From assembly GCA_018261895.1 (NCBI GenBank), contig JAGTRT010000021.1:1-47742 (forward strand): a stretch of DNA of 47,742 nt. The letters are read 5' to 3'. A model generated the notes under the pieces. It was not told the origin of the DNA. It saw only the letters and a program-made list of their open reading frames with translations, and made no database searches. The position numbers and the translations under genes are program-made. How positions within the stretch are numbered: position 1 is the first letter of the stretch; the number at the start of each line of letters is the position of its first letter. This stretch comes from Pseudomonadota bacterium. GTDB lineage: Bacteria; Pseudomonadota; Gammaproteobacteria; Burkholderiales; Rhodocyclaceae. This document shows positions 25,820 to 34,026 of the stretch, one piece after another.

Positions 25820-26802
25820 ACGCACCAGAAAACACCGCCAAACCCGGCAAGATCATGCTCGTCGGCCTCGGCCCGGGCAGTCACGATCACCTGACGGCGC
25901 GCGCCCGTGCCGCGATTGCCGAGGCCGACACGGTTATCGGCTACGTCACCTACATCCGCCTGGTCGCCGATCTGGTTGAGGGCAAGGAGGTCATCAAGAA
26001 GTCGATGACCGAGGAACTCGACCGCGCCATTGAAGCGCTTGACCGCGCCCGCCAAGGCAAGAAGGTGGCACTGGTGTCGTCAGGCGACGCCGGCGTGTAC
26101 GGCATGGCCGGGCCGACCTTCGAGGTGCTGTTCCAGGCCGGCTGGACCCCCGACAGCGACATCGAGGTCGAAATCGTCCCCGGCGCCTCGGCGATCAACA
26201 CCTGCGCGGCCCTGGTCGGCGCGCCGCTGACGCACGATTTCTGCGCCATTTCGCTGTCCGACCTGCTGACGCCGTGGCCGACCATCGCCCGCCGGCTCGA
26301 CGCGGTGGCCTACGCCGATTTCGTCGTCGCGCTGTACAACCCGAAGAGCGGCCGGCGCACGCAGCAGATCGTCGAGGCCCAGCGCCTGTTCCTGCGCCAC
26401 CGCGACCCGCAGACGCCGGTCGCCATCGTCAAGTCCGGCCACCGCCCGAAACAGCGCATCGAGCTGACGACGCTGGAACGCATGGCCGAAGCCGACATCG
26501 GCATGCTGTCCACGGTGCTCATCGGCAATTCCAACACCTTCATCAAGCACGGCCTGATGGTGACGCCGCGCGGCTACGCCAACAAGTACGCGGTAGAAGA
26601 CGGTGAGCGCAACACGCACGCCGGCGAACAGGCCGGCCACTCGCTGTCGTCCGGCCTCAATGGCTGGATGGCGGAAATCCAGGCAAGCGGCAAGAGTGCC
26701 GCCGAACTAGCCGTCGAGTACCGTCTGCCGGAAGACTATATTGCTGCCGTGCTGGCGAACGAAGTCCCGGCAGAGGGCGAAGCGTACGAGATCGAGGCAT
26801 GA
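25816..26802 (+). CDS. cobJ: CobJ/CbiH, (cobalt-)precorrin-3B C17-methyltransferase
   Basis: Methylates C17 with ring contraction. Residues 12-255 are the tetrapyrrole methylase: MLVGLGPGSHDHLTARARAA, VIGYVTYIRLV, ALVSSGDAGVYGMAGP, VPGASAINTCAALVGAPLTHDFC (landmark VPGASAINTCAA), ALYNPKSGRRTQQI and STVLIGNSNTF. The product is 328 residues; about 70 C-terminal residues beyond the methylase (GHSLSSGLNGWMAEIQASGK onward) form an extra helical tail seen in some homologues. Coupled to cobE by an ATGA overlap. Confidence 0.94.
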   Translation: MNAPENTAKPGKIMLVGLGPGSHDHLTARARAAIAEADTVIGYVTYIRLVADLVEGKEVIKKSMTEELDRAIEALDRARQGKKVALVSSGDAGVYGMAGPTFEVLFQAGWTPDSDIEVEIVPGASAINTCAALVGAPLTHDFCAISLSDLLTPWPTIARRLDAVAYADFVVALYNPKSGRRTQQIVEAQRLFLRHRDPQTPVAIVKSGHRPKQRIELTTLERMAEADIGMLSTVLIGNSNTFIKHGLMVTPRGYANKYAVEDGERNTHAGEQAGHSLSSGLNGWMAEIQASGKSAAELAVEYRLPEDYIAAVLANEVPAEGEAYEIEA

Positions 26803-26861
26803 ATGAAGTCGTCAAGCTAACGATCGGCAACTACAAATGTCATCTGGGCCGCTTGGCATGA
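26799..26861 (+). CDS. Twenty-residue ORF coupled to cobJ and cobA
   Basis: A short frame starting [12 protein letters not shown] and ending CHLGRLA. Its ATG overlaps the cobJ stop (ATGA) and its stop overlaps the best cobA ATG at 26858 (ATGA). The neat double coupling suggests either a leader peptide that feeds ribosomes to cobA or the fused ends of a deleted gene. No homology is recognised. Confidence 0.3.
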   Translation: MNEVVKLTIGNYKCHLGRLA

Positions 26862-27600
26862 TCGCCGGCCTCTCGGAACAAGCGCCGGGGACGGTATCCC
26901 TGGTCGGCGCCGGCCCCGGCGACCCGGAACTTATGACCCTGCGCGCTTGGCGTCGGCTGCAAACGGCAGAGGTGCTGGTGTATGACAATCTGGTCGGGCC
27001 GGGAATTGTCGATTTTGCGCCGCCGGCAGCCGAGCGCATCTACGTCGGCAAATCTGCCGGCAAGCATACGCTGCCGCAGGAAGCCATCTGTCAGCTTCTG
27101 GTTGATAAGGCCCGAAGCGGCAAACGTGTCGTGCGCCTCAAGGGCGGCGATCCCTTCGTCTTCGGGCGCGGCGGAGAAGAACTGGAGGTGCTGCTCCAGA
27201 ACACCATTTCAGTGGAAATTGTGCCGGGCATTACCGCCGCACTGGGGGCTGGGGCGAGCTTTGGCTTTCCGCTGACGCATCGCGATCATGCCCAGAGTTG
27301 TGTCTTCGTCACCGGGCACCTCAAGGACAACCGCATCGACCTGAACTGGCCCAGGCCAATCAGACCATCGTGATCTACATGGGCATTACAGGTCTGAACA
27401 TTATCGCCGAGCGCCTGGCTTCAGCCGGCCTCCCAGCAGATACTCCCGCGGCGCTGATCTACAAGGCTACCTGGCCGGAACAGAAGATATACACGACGAC
27501 ACTCCTGGCCTTGAGCGAGACAGTACGCCGCTATGGCATCAAGCCGCCCACCCTGCTGGTCATCGGAAGCGTGGTTAGCCTAATCCCCCAAGGGGTCTAG
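26858..27600 (+). pseudogene. cobA: cobA, uroporphyrinogen-III C-methyltransferase, frameshifted
   Basis: SUMT makes precorrin-2 for B12 and siroheme. Residues to about position 27345 match SUMT well: [66 protein letters not shown] and [16 protein letters not shown]. The frame then ends in PRPIRPS-stop, while the next frame continues the family sequence as [16 protein letters not shown] through KPPTLLVIGSVVSLIP to 27600. Compared with the normal ~6 residues between W and NQT, about 10 nt appear to be missing, so an internal deletion with frameshift is the simplest reading. A sequencing error is possible. Last gene of the operon. Confidence 0.85.
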
Positions 27601-27657
27601 TTCTCGAAAGAAGCAGCACTCAAAGTGGCTTCCCACCTCAACGTCGGCAACCTGCAC

Positions 27658-27806
27658 TATTCTGTTGAAAAACTCGCTCATTGGCGAAAAGGGAGGTCGG
27701 GCTGAAAAGCTCGACGTTCACAATCGCTCCGTATTCGACGATCTCGTCTCCGGGAAGGTTTCGACATACCCCGGAAAAACCCGGTTTTGAGTTTTTCAAC
27801 AGAATA
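27658..27806. mobile_element. MITE-like element with perfect 18-bp terminal inverted repeats
   Basis: TATTCTGTTGAAAAACTC at 27658-27675 is the exact reverse complement of the sequence at 27789-27806. The 149-bp unit is flanked on both sides by TGCAC (27653-27657 and 27807-27811), a 5-bp direct repeat that fits a target-site duplication. The ends resemble terminal repeats of IS elements, but no transposase is encoded inside. It lies 58 nt past the broken cobA. From 27812 to 28051 there is no supported gene; the sequence looks like non-coding or degraded DNA. Confidence 0.7.
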
Positions 27807-28051
27807 TGCACCACTCCGGCCATTCAACTGAAACACTGCCACCGGCCGCTTTGGGTCGGGAGCACCTGTTCGTCGGATTGAGAAGCTGCCATTCAAGGTC
27901 ATCACAGGCTGAAGGGCGGCTTACGGCCAGGTTGCAGCCCGACAAAGACCAGCCGGCCAACGGCCGGAATGGCCGATCACCAGCCGCCTTGCTCCACCAT
28001 ACTGAGAGCCAGATCCTGGCTGGTTGCGTTCCCTTGCTCAGCACCCCAATC

Positions 28052-28087
28052 TCACGGTCAACCGGAAAAAATGCCCAAAATCGAAAT
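28052..28087 (-). repeat. Dispersed 36-bp repeat, copy 8
   Basis: Reverse copy (TCACGGTCAACCGG ... CCCAAAATCGAAAT), 17 nt beyond the stop of the DUF1501 gene; forward relative to that gene. Confidence 0.9.
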
Positions 28088-28104
28088 CCTCGGGTACGGG
28101 CGTT

Positions 28105-29343
28105 TTAGCGGATCAGGCGTTCGTTCGGGCAGCAGAGGGTGAAATCCGGGAAGACCTTGGCGAGTGCGCTGTTGTTGAGGCCGAGGTGCTGGGTCAGGAC
28201 GCTGCCGAGGACGCTGCGGAAGTCGGTGGTGATGGCGAGGTCGCGGTTTTCGTAGCGGGCTGGTTCGGCCAGGCCGGGCCAGCGGCCATGCACTTTGCGG
28301 CCGGCGACCTGGCCGCCGAGCAGCCAGATGACGTTGCCGTGGCCGTGGTCGGTGCCGCCGTTGCCGTTCTGGCGGACGGTGCGGCCGAATTCGGAGAGGA
28401 CGACGATGGTGGTGTCGTCGAAGAGGGGGCCGAGGCCGTCGGCGAGGCCGGCCAGCCCTTCGCCGAGGGGCTGCAGGCGGTTGGCGAGCTGACCGCGGGC
28501 GCCGCCCTGGTTGGCGTGGGTGTCCCAGCCGCCGACGGCCATGAAGGCGAGCTGGACGGCCGGGTCGCCGCGCATGAGCCGCGCCACGCGGGCGGCGTCG
28601 TCGACGAAGACGGGCGGTAGCGGGGCGCCGTTGCTGGCTTTCTGCATTTCGTTTTCGATTTCCGGACTGGACAGGGCGGCCATGATTTCGCGGCGCGATT
28701 GCTGCGAGGCGCGATAGGCGTCGCCGTATTTGTCGTTGCCGGCGTAGAGCTGGTCGAAGGCCTGGCCGATGCGCGGGCGGTCGAGCGGGCCGGCCTTGGT
28801 GGCGGCCTGGCCGGAGGCGAGCATGGCGACGGGCTGCGCGCCGGCGAGGATGCGCGGCATGACGGTGCCGATGTTGAGGGCGCGATTGCCTTCGGCGGCG
28901 GGCAGTTGGGCGAGGAGGCGGTTCATCCAGCCGTCGGCCGTGGCTTTGCGGCCGGGCGTGCCGGATTCGAGGTAGTCCTGGGCGTCGAAATGCGAGCGGG
29001 TGGCGTCCGGCGAGCCGGCGGCATGGACGAAGGCGAGTTGCCCGGCCTGCCAGCGCGGCAGGAGGCTGGCGAGCGCCGGGTGCAGGGCGAAGAAGCCGTC
29101 GAGGTCGAGCCCGCCGTCGTCGCGTCCCGGCGGGGCGATGGCGATGCTGCTGCGTGCGCGGTAGTAGTCGTCGTCGCCATAGGGCACGACGACGTTGAGC
29201 CCGTCGACCGCGCCACGCAGGAGGACGATGATGAGGCGGCGGTTGTTGGCGGGGGCGGGGGAGCGGGCAGCGAAGGCGGAACGGCCGACGGGCAGCAACA
29301 GCCCGGCGGCGCCAAGGGACAGGAGGAATTGGCGGCGCAACAT
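28105..29343 (-). CDS. Exported DUF1501 (sulfatase-like fold) protein
   Basis: A 412-residue protein with a signal peptide (MLRRQFLLSLGAAGLLLPVG, twin-Arg-like but with only one consensus R pair) ending near AFAA. DUF1501 features: LIIVLLRGAVDGLNVVVPYGD near the start, HPALASLLPRWQAGQLAFVHAAG, DAQDYLESG, VGGWDTHANQGG, VVLSEFGRTVRQNGNGGTDHGHGN near residue 320 (landmarks SEFGRT and GTDHGHGN). These Asp/His motifs resemble the alkaline-phosphatase/sulfatase metal site, but the reaction is unknown. It follows the DUF1800 gene by 10 nt; the two are regularly paired in bacteria. Confidence 0.88.
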   Translation of the reverse strand: MLRRQFLLSLGAAGLLLPVGRSAFAARSPAPANNRRLIIVLLRGAVDGLNVVVPYGDDDYYRARSSIAIAPPGRDDGGLDLDGFFALHPALASLLPRWQAGQLAFVHAAGSPDATRSHFDAQDYLESGTPGRKATADGWMNRLLAQLPAAEGNRALNIGTVMPRILAGAQPVAMLASGQAATKAGPLDRPRIGQAFDQLYAGNDKYGDAYRASQQSRREIMAALSSPEIENEMQKASNGAPLPPVFVDDAARVARLMRGDPAVQLAFMAVGGWDTHANQGGARGQLANRLQPLGEGLAGLADGLGPLFDDTTIVVLSEFGRTVRQNGNGGTDHGHGNVIWLLGGQVAGRKVHGRWPGLAEPARYENRDLAITTDFRSVLGSVLTQHLGLNNSALAKVFPDFTLCCPNERLIR

Positions 29344-29353
29344 GGCGGTCTCC

Positions 29354-30889
29354 TCAGTAGGTCATGAAGTCCGGGCTGCCAAGCAGCAGCGCGGATTGCA
29401 GGCGGGCGTCGGCGCTGGCGATGACAGCCTGCGTCCGGGCGGAAAGGGTGCTGCCGAGCGTGGCGAGCAGGCGGGCGGCATCGGGGGCGGGCGGGGGCGC
29501 CATGCTTGGCGCCGGGTTGTCGTCCGGGTCCAGGCGCAGCGGCAGGCGGCCGCTGCCCAGCGCCGTGGCGAAGGTGATGCGCCGGCGCGTGCCTTCGGGG
29601 TTGAGCCAGGCGGCTTCGGTGTTCTTGTAGCCGTCCGGCGTCTGGCAGCCGTAGAGCGGCATGCCGAGTTCGCGCAGGGCGTGCAGGACGGGGCGGACGT
29701 TCTCCAGCGGCACGGCGCAGGTGCGCAGGCTGGAGAGCACGTAGCGGTAGGGCGACTTGTACTTGGCGCCCCGGGCCGCCGGGTCGCGGAATTCGGCGCT
29801 GGCGAAGAGGGCGGCGAGTACGGCGCGGATGTCGCCGTCGTTGTCGGTGAAGCGGCGGGCCAGACGGTCGACCAGCGCGCCCGGCGGCGCATCGGCGACG
29901 AAGGCCTGGGCCAGCTTGAAGGCGATGTGGCGGGCCGTGGCCGGGTGGCGGGCGAGCAGGTCGAGCGCCCGTTCGCCTTCGGCCTGGCCGTCGGGCGCGA
30001 TGCGGTGGCCGAGCCAAGTCTTGTCCTCGTTGTCGTGCCGGCGCGGGTCGAAGACGAAGGTCGAGGCGCCCTGGCTGCGGCGCGGGTCGAAGGTCCAGCC
30101 GGTCAGCATGCGGGCCAGTTCGGTGACGTCCTGCTGCGTGTAGCCGCCATCGACGCCGAGGGTATGCAGTTCCATCAGTTCGCGGGCGTAGTTCTCGTTC
30201 AGCCCGCCGCGCCGCCGGCGGCCCGTGCCGGCGCCTTCGCCGGCCGACGACAGCCAGTTGTCGAGGTAGAACAGCATGGCCGGATGGTGCGCCGTGGCCC
30301 CGAGCAGATCGCGGAAACGCCCGAGGACGAAGGGGCGGATGGCCTCGCGCTCGTAGCTGGCGACCAGCGCGCGGTCCAGCCCCTTCTCGTTGAAGATGTT
30401 GAAGTGGTTGAACCAGAAATCGACCATGACCTCCTGCAACTGGCGCGGACTTTCCAGCGCCGGGAGAAGCCGGGCCAGCGACGTTTCCTCGGTCATTTGG
30501 CGGTGCCAGCGCTGGCGATCCGCCTTGGCCTCCGGGTTGTCCTTGACGGCCTTGTGCAGGGCGTGGAAGCGCTGGATCAGCTCGGCCTGCCCGGCATTGG
30601 CGAGGCTGAGGCTGTCCAGGCGCCGGGTCAGGGCGGTCGGCAGCGTCAGCCGTTCGGGGTGAAGCTGTTCGTCGATGTAGGCCGCGACGCCCATCTGCCG
30701 GACCCGCGCCAGATCGCCCGGCGCCGGGCCGAAACCGAGGCGGTTGAGGACATGCAGCGTTTCGGCGTCGCCGTCGGCCGTGGCCGCCTGCGCCCACCGG
30801 CTGCCACCAGCACCCCAGAGCCCTGCCACGGCCACCCCGCGGCAAGCCTTCAACGCAAATTGTCGCCGACCCGGATTCTCCACCTTCAT
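29354..30889 (-). CDS. Exported DUF1800 protein
   Basis: A 511-residue protein with a signal peptide carrying a Tat-like motif (GRRQFALKACRGVAVAG). DUF1800 landmarks: HVLNRLGFGPAPGDLARV, YIDEQLHPERL, MVDFWFNHFNIF near residue 150, REAIRPFVLGRFRDLL, NENYARELMELHTLGVDGGYTQQDV (landmark NENYARELMELHTLG) and the later SPYRYVLSSLRT. Function unknown; it forms an operon with the DUF1501 gene and both are probably periplasmic. The ATG at 30889 is used; a GTG one codon earlier is possible. Confidence 0.88.
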   Translation of the reverse strand: MKVENPGRRQFALKACRGVAVAGLWGAGGSRWAQAATADGDAETLHVLNRLGFGPAPGDLARVRQMGVAAYIDEQLHPERLTLPTALTRRLDSLSLANAGQAELIQRFHALHKAVKDNPEAKADRQRWHRQMTEETSLARLLPALESPRQLQEVMVDFWFNHFNIFNEKGLDRALVASYEREAIRPFVLGRFRDLLGATAHHPAMLFYLDNWLSSAGEGAGTGRRRRGGLNENYARELMELHTLGVDGGYTQQDVTELARMLTGWTFDPRRSQGASTFVFDPRRHDNEDKTWLGHRIAPDGQAEGERALDLLARHPATARHIAFKLAQAFVADAPPGALVDRLARRFTDNDGDIRAVLAALFASAEFRDPAARGAKYKSPYRYVLSSLRTCAVPLENVRPVLHALRELGMPLYGCQTPDGYKNTEAAWLNPEGTRRRITFATALGSGRLPLRLDPDDNPAPSMAPPPAPDAARLLATLGSTLSARTQAVIASADARLQSALLLGSPDFMTY

Positions 30890-30978
30890 CACCCATACCC
30901 CCGCTTGCTTGATGCCAGAAGTCTAGGCCGCCGCGCCGGCGCTAGCTGTGAGCAACTGAAACAAATTGTGTCCGGCGG

Positions 30979-31014
30979 ATTTCGATTTTGGGCCTTTTTT
31001 CCGGTTGACCGTGA
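30979..31014 (+). repeat. Dispersed 36-bp repeat, copy 9
   Basis: Forward copy (ATTTCGATTTTGGGCC ... CCGGTTGACCGTGA), 89 nt upstream of the DUF1800 start and 69 nt beyond the cysH stop, just past the cysH terminator. Confidence 0.9.
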
Positions 31015-31041
31015 GATTGGGGTTTGGCGGCTGCGGAAATG

Positions 31042-31067
31042 AAAAACCCGGCACGAGGCCGGGTTTT
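31042..31067 (-). terminator. Terminator of the cysI-cysH operon
   Basis: AAAAACCCGGC and GCCGGGTTTT form a strong stem with a short loop 17 nt beyond the cysH stop; on the minus strand the stem is followed by TTTTTC. Confidence 0.75.
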
Positions 31068-31083
31068 AAGCATGGGGACGTGT

Positions 31084-31803
31084 TCAGCCCTTGACGTGCA
31101 AACCGCACTCCTTGGTTTCCGGGTTCTCCCACCACCATCGTCCAGCACGGACGTCTTCGCCGGGCGAAATGGCACGGGTGCAGGGGGCGCAACCGATACT
31201 CGGGTAGAACTTGTCGTGCAGGGCGTTGTAGGGGACGGCGTTTTGCTTGATGTAGGTCCAGATTTCCTTCTCGGTCCAGTCCGACAGCGGATTGAATTTC
31301 TCCAGACCGTTGCCTTCGTCGTATTCGCGGAAGGGCAGGCCGGTCCGGGTGGTGGCCTGCTGGGCGCGCAGGCCGGTGATCCAGGCGCGCTTGCCGGCCA
31401 GGGCGCGCTTGAGCGGCTCGACCTTGCGGGCGTGGCAGCAGGCTTTGCGCAGGGCGACGGAGTCGTAGAAGCCGTTGATGCCGTGGTTGCGGACGAAGGC
31501 TTCGACTTCTTCGGCCTGCGGGAAGTAGATCTTGAGCTTGAGGCCGTAGGTCTTGTCGACGGCGGACATCAGGTCGTAGGTTTCGAGCGGCAGGCGGCCG
31601 GTGTCGAGGCTGAAGATTTCGATGGGCAGCCCGGCCTTGACGATGAGGTCGGTGAGGACCATGTCTTCGGCACCGAGGCTGTTGGCGAAGGTGACCGGCG
31701 ACCAGTTGGCGGCGATGTCGGCGAGCAGGGCGTTGACGGCCTGCGTCTTGGTGGCGACGCTGGCCGAGAGTTCCGGTGTGATGTTGAGCAGGCTCGGGGT
31801 CAT
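31084..31803 (-). CDS. cysH: CysH, adenylyl-sulfate (APS) reductase, iron-sulfur type
   Basis: Reduces APS to sulfite with thioredoxin. The 239-residue product has the PP-loop-related FANSLGAEDMVLTDL and SLDTGRL, the substrate-binding WITGLRAQQATTR, and two cysteine pairs, Cys122-Cys123 (KACCHARK) and Cys205/Cys208 (IGCAPCTR), which ligate a [4Fe-4S] cluster and mark it as an APS rather than PAPS reductase. The catalytic Cys233 lies in the ECGLH tail. Last gene of the TSUP-cysI-DUF934-cysH operon, followed by a terminator. Confidence 0.95.
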   Translation of the reverse strand: MTPSLLNITPELSASVATKTQAVNALLADIAANWSPVTFANSLGAEDMVLTDLIVKAGLPIEIFSLDTGRLPLETYDLMSAVDKTYGLKLKIYFPQAEEVEAFVRNHGINGFYDSVALRKACCHARKVEPLKRALAGKRAWITGLRAQQATTRTGLPFREYDEGNGLEKFNPLSDWTEKEIWTYIKQNAVPYNALHDKFYPSIGCAPCTRAISPGEDVRAGRWWWENPETKECGLHVKG

Positions 31804-31809
31804 GAGTTT

Positions 31810-32316
31810 TCAGCTACGGCGGCGGAAGTAGGGTTGCGGCTGGTCGGTCGATGCCTGGTAGGCGTTGCCGAAAGTCGTGAAACCGGCGGCCAGTGCATGA
31901 TCGACGCTCTTGCCGTCCTTCAGCGCATAGCTGTCGAAGCCGACGCGCTTGAGGTAGAAGAGCTGGTCGTGCAGCACGTCGCCGACGGCGCGCACTTCGC
32001 CCTGATATTGGTAGCGCTGGCGCAGCAGGGCGGCGGTGGAATAGCCACGGCCATCGACGAATTTCGGGAAGTGGATGGCGATGACGGCGAATTGCTTGAG
32101 GTCGTCGGCCACGTCTTCGACACGCTCGTCCGGATTGATGAGCAGGCCGATGCGCGGGCGGGCGCTGATGTCGGCCTTGCGGGCCTGCCAGACGGCCAGC
32201 GGGAAAATCACGTCGCCGGCGGGCAGGGCCACGGTGTCGGGCGTTTCGCCTTCAGCGAGGACGAGCGTCGTCCAGGTGTCGACCGCCGCAGCGCCTTGTT
32301 TGATCAGTTGCGGCAT
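31810..32316 (-). CDS. DUF934 protein, sulfite-reduction accessory
   Basis: A 168-residue protein of the DUF934 family, which almost always lies beside cysI/cysH in proteobacteria. Landmarks: GDVIFPLAVWQAR, RIGLLINPDERVEDVADDL, VIAIHFPKFVDGRGYSTAALLR (landmark FPKFVDGRGYS) and the DQLFYLKRVGFDSY segment. Its exact role is not established; gene position implies a part in sulfite reduction, possibly electron delivery or assembly. The ATG shares one base with the cysI stop (TAATG), and cysH follows after 6 nt. Confidence 0.88.
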   Translation of the reverse strand: MPQLIKQGAAAVDTWTTLVLAEGETPDTVALPAGDVIFPLAVWQARKADISARPRIGLLINPDERVEDVADDLKQFAVIAIHFPKFVDGRGYSTAALLRQRYQYQGEVRAVGDVLHDQLFYLKRVGFDSYALKDGKSVDHALAAGFTTFGNAYQASTDQPQPYFRRRS

Positions 32317-34007
32317 TATGCGGCCTCCTTGTCTGCTGCCTTGGCCTTGCCGTGGGCGCGGCCTTCGTACACGCGGTTCTTGAACGGGTCGATGCCGATG
32401 CGATCGAGGGTGTCGAGGAAACGCTCGTCGGGGTGACGGTTTTCGATGTAAACCTTGATGATCTTGTCGACGACGTCGGGCATTTCGTCGGCCGCGAACG
32501 ACGGGCCGATGACCTTGCCGAGCTTGGCCTCATTGCCCTGGCGGCCGCCGAGCGTGACCTGGTAGAACTCGGAATCGTTCTTGTCGACGCCGAGCACGCC
32601 GATGTGGCCGACGTGGTGGTGGCCGCAGGCGTTCATGCAGCCGGAAATGTTGAGGTCGATCTCGCCGATGTCGAAGAGGTAGTCGAGATCGTCGAAACGG
32701 GCCTGGATGGCGTTGGCGATGGGAATCGACTTGGCGTTGGCCAGGTCGCAGAAATCGCCGCCCGGGCAGCAGATGATGCCGGTGAGCAGGCCGATGTTCG
32801 GCGTCGCCAGCCCGGCGCCCTTGGCGGTCAGCCACAGGGCGTAGAGATGGGCTTCCTGGACGTCGGCGAGGATGATGTTCTGTTCGTGCGAGATGCGCAG
32901 TTCGCCGAAGCTGAAATGGTCGGCCAGGTCGGCCACGATGTTCATTTGCGCCGAGGTGATGTCGCCCGGCGGGACGCCATGTTTCTTCAGCGACAGCGTC
33001 ACGGCGCGGTAGCCGGCGACCTTGTGCGGGTGCGTGCAGCGTTCGAGCCAGCGGGCAAAGGCTGGGTTTTCCTCACGGTGCTTGGCAAAGCCGGCATCTT
33101 CGCCGTTGGCCTGGCCGTAGGCAGGGGCCGTGAAATGCGCGGCAACGCGGTCGTACTCGGCCTGCGTGAGCGTGGCCGGGCCGTCCTTGCTGTGCGCCCA
33201 TTCGTCTTCGACCTGCTTGGCGAAGGCCTCGACGCCCAAGGCCTGGACGAGGATCTTGATGCGCGCCTTGTAGGCGTTGTCGCGACGGCCGGCGCGGTTA
33301 TAGACGCGCAGGATGGCCTCGCAATAGGTCAGGATGTGCTGCCAGGGCAGGAATTCGCGCACGACCTGGCCGCGGATCGGCGTCCGGCCGAGACCGCCGC
33401 CGACGATGACGCGGAAGCCGATCTCGCCGTTCTGCTGCTGCAGATGCAGGCCGATGTCGTGGAACCAGGTCACGGCACGGTCTTCCTTCGTGCCGGAAAT
33501 CGCGATCTTGAACTTGCGCGGCAGGAAGGCGAATTCCGGGTGGAAGGTCGTCCATTGGCGGAGGATTTCGGCCAGCGGGCGCGGATCGATCACTTCATCG
33601 GCGGCGACGCCGGCGAACTGGTCGGTCGTGATGTTGCGCAGGCAGTTGCCCGAGGTCTGGATGGCGTGCATCTCGACCTTGGCCAGCTCGGCGAGGATTT
33701 CCGGCACGTCCTCGATCTTCGGCCAGTTGAGCTGCAGGTTGTGGCGCGTCGTGAAATGGCCGTAGCCGCGGTCGTACTTGTCGGCGACTGCCGCCATCGT
33801 GCGCAGCTGCGCCGAGTTGAGCATGCCGTATGGCACGGCGATGCGGAACATCGGCGCGTGGCGCTGGACGTAGAGGCCGTTCTGCAGACGCAAGGGGCGG
33901 AATTCGTCATCGCTCAGTTCGCCGGCTTTCCAGCGGCGGACCTGATCGCGAAACTGGTCGACGCGCTCGTTGATGAGCTGGCGGTCGATGGCATCGTATT
34001 TGTACAT
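32316..34007 (-). CDS. cysI: CysI-type sulfite reductase hemoprotein subunit
   Basis: Six-electron reduction of sulfite to sulfide at a coupled siroheme-[4Fe-4S] centre. The 563-residue protein has two nitrite/sulfite reductase repeats: YGHFTTRHNLQLNWPKIED and SGNCLRNITTD in the first half, and in the second half the cluster motifs CCPGGDFC (about residue 412) and SGCMNACGHHHVG (about 456). No CysJ flavoprotein is next to it, so electrons may come from ferredoxin or via the DUF934 partner. The start at 34007 (MYKYDAIDRQLINER) follows AAGGAC; upstream codons in frame are not typical. Starts 19 nt after the permease gene. Confidence 0.94.
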   Translation of the reverse strand: MYKYDAIDRQLINERVDQFRDQVRRWKAGELSDDEFRPLRLQNGLYVQRHAPMFRIAVPYGMLNSAQLRTMAAVADKYDRGYGHFTTRHNLQLNWPKIEDVPEILAELAKVEMHAIQTSGNCLRNITTDQFAGVAADEVIDPRPLAEILRQWTTFHPEFAFLPRKFKIAISGTKEDRAVTWFHDIGLHLQQQNGEIGFRVIVGGGLGRTPIRGQVVREFLPWQHILTYCEAILRVYNRAGRRDNAYKARIKILVQALGVEAFAKQVEDEWAHSKDGPATLTQAEYDRVAAHFTAPAYGQANGEDAGFAKHREENPAFARWLERCTHPHKVAGYRAVTLSLKKHGVPPGDITSAQMNIVADLADHFSFGELRISHEQNIILADVQEAHLYALWLTAKGAGLATPNIGLLTGIICCPGGDFCDLANAKSIPIANAIQARFDDLDYLFDIGEIDLNISGCMNACGHHHVGHIGVLGVDKNDSEFYQVTLGGRQGNEAKLGKVIGPSFAADEMPDVVDKIIKVYIENRHPDERFLDTLDRIGIDPFKNRVYEGRAHGKAKAADKEAA

Positions 34008-34026
34008 GAAACGTCCTTGAAAAACG

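Noticed and set aside
27812..28051. A possible gene or IS remnant between the MITE and repeat copy 8
   Set aside because: Frames on both strands are short, lack start signals and show no recognised domain; left as non-coding.
28923..30896. A 657-codon alternate minus-strand frame across the DUF1800 gene
   Set aside because: Very Arg/Pro/Gly-rich, low-complexity translation typical of a shifted frame in GC-rich DNA; the DUF1800 frame has family motifs.
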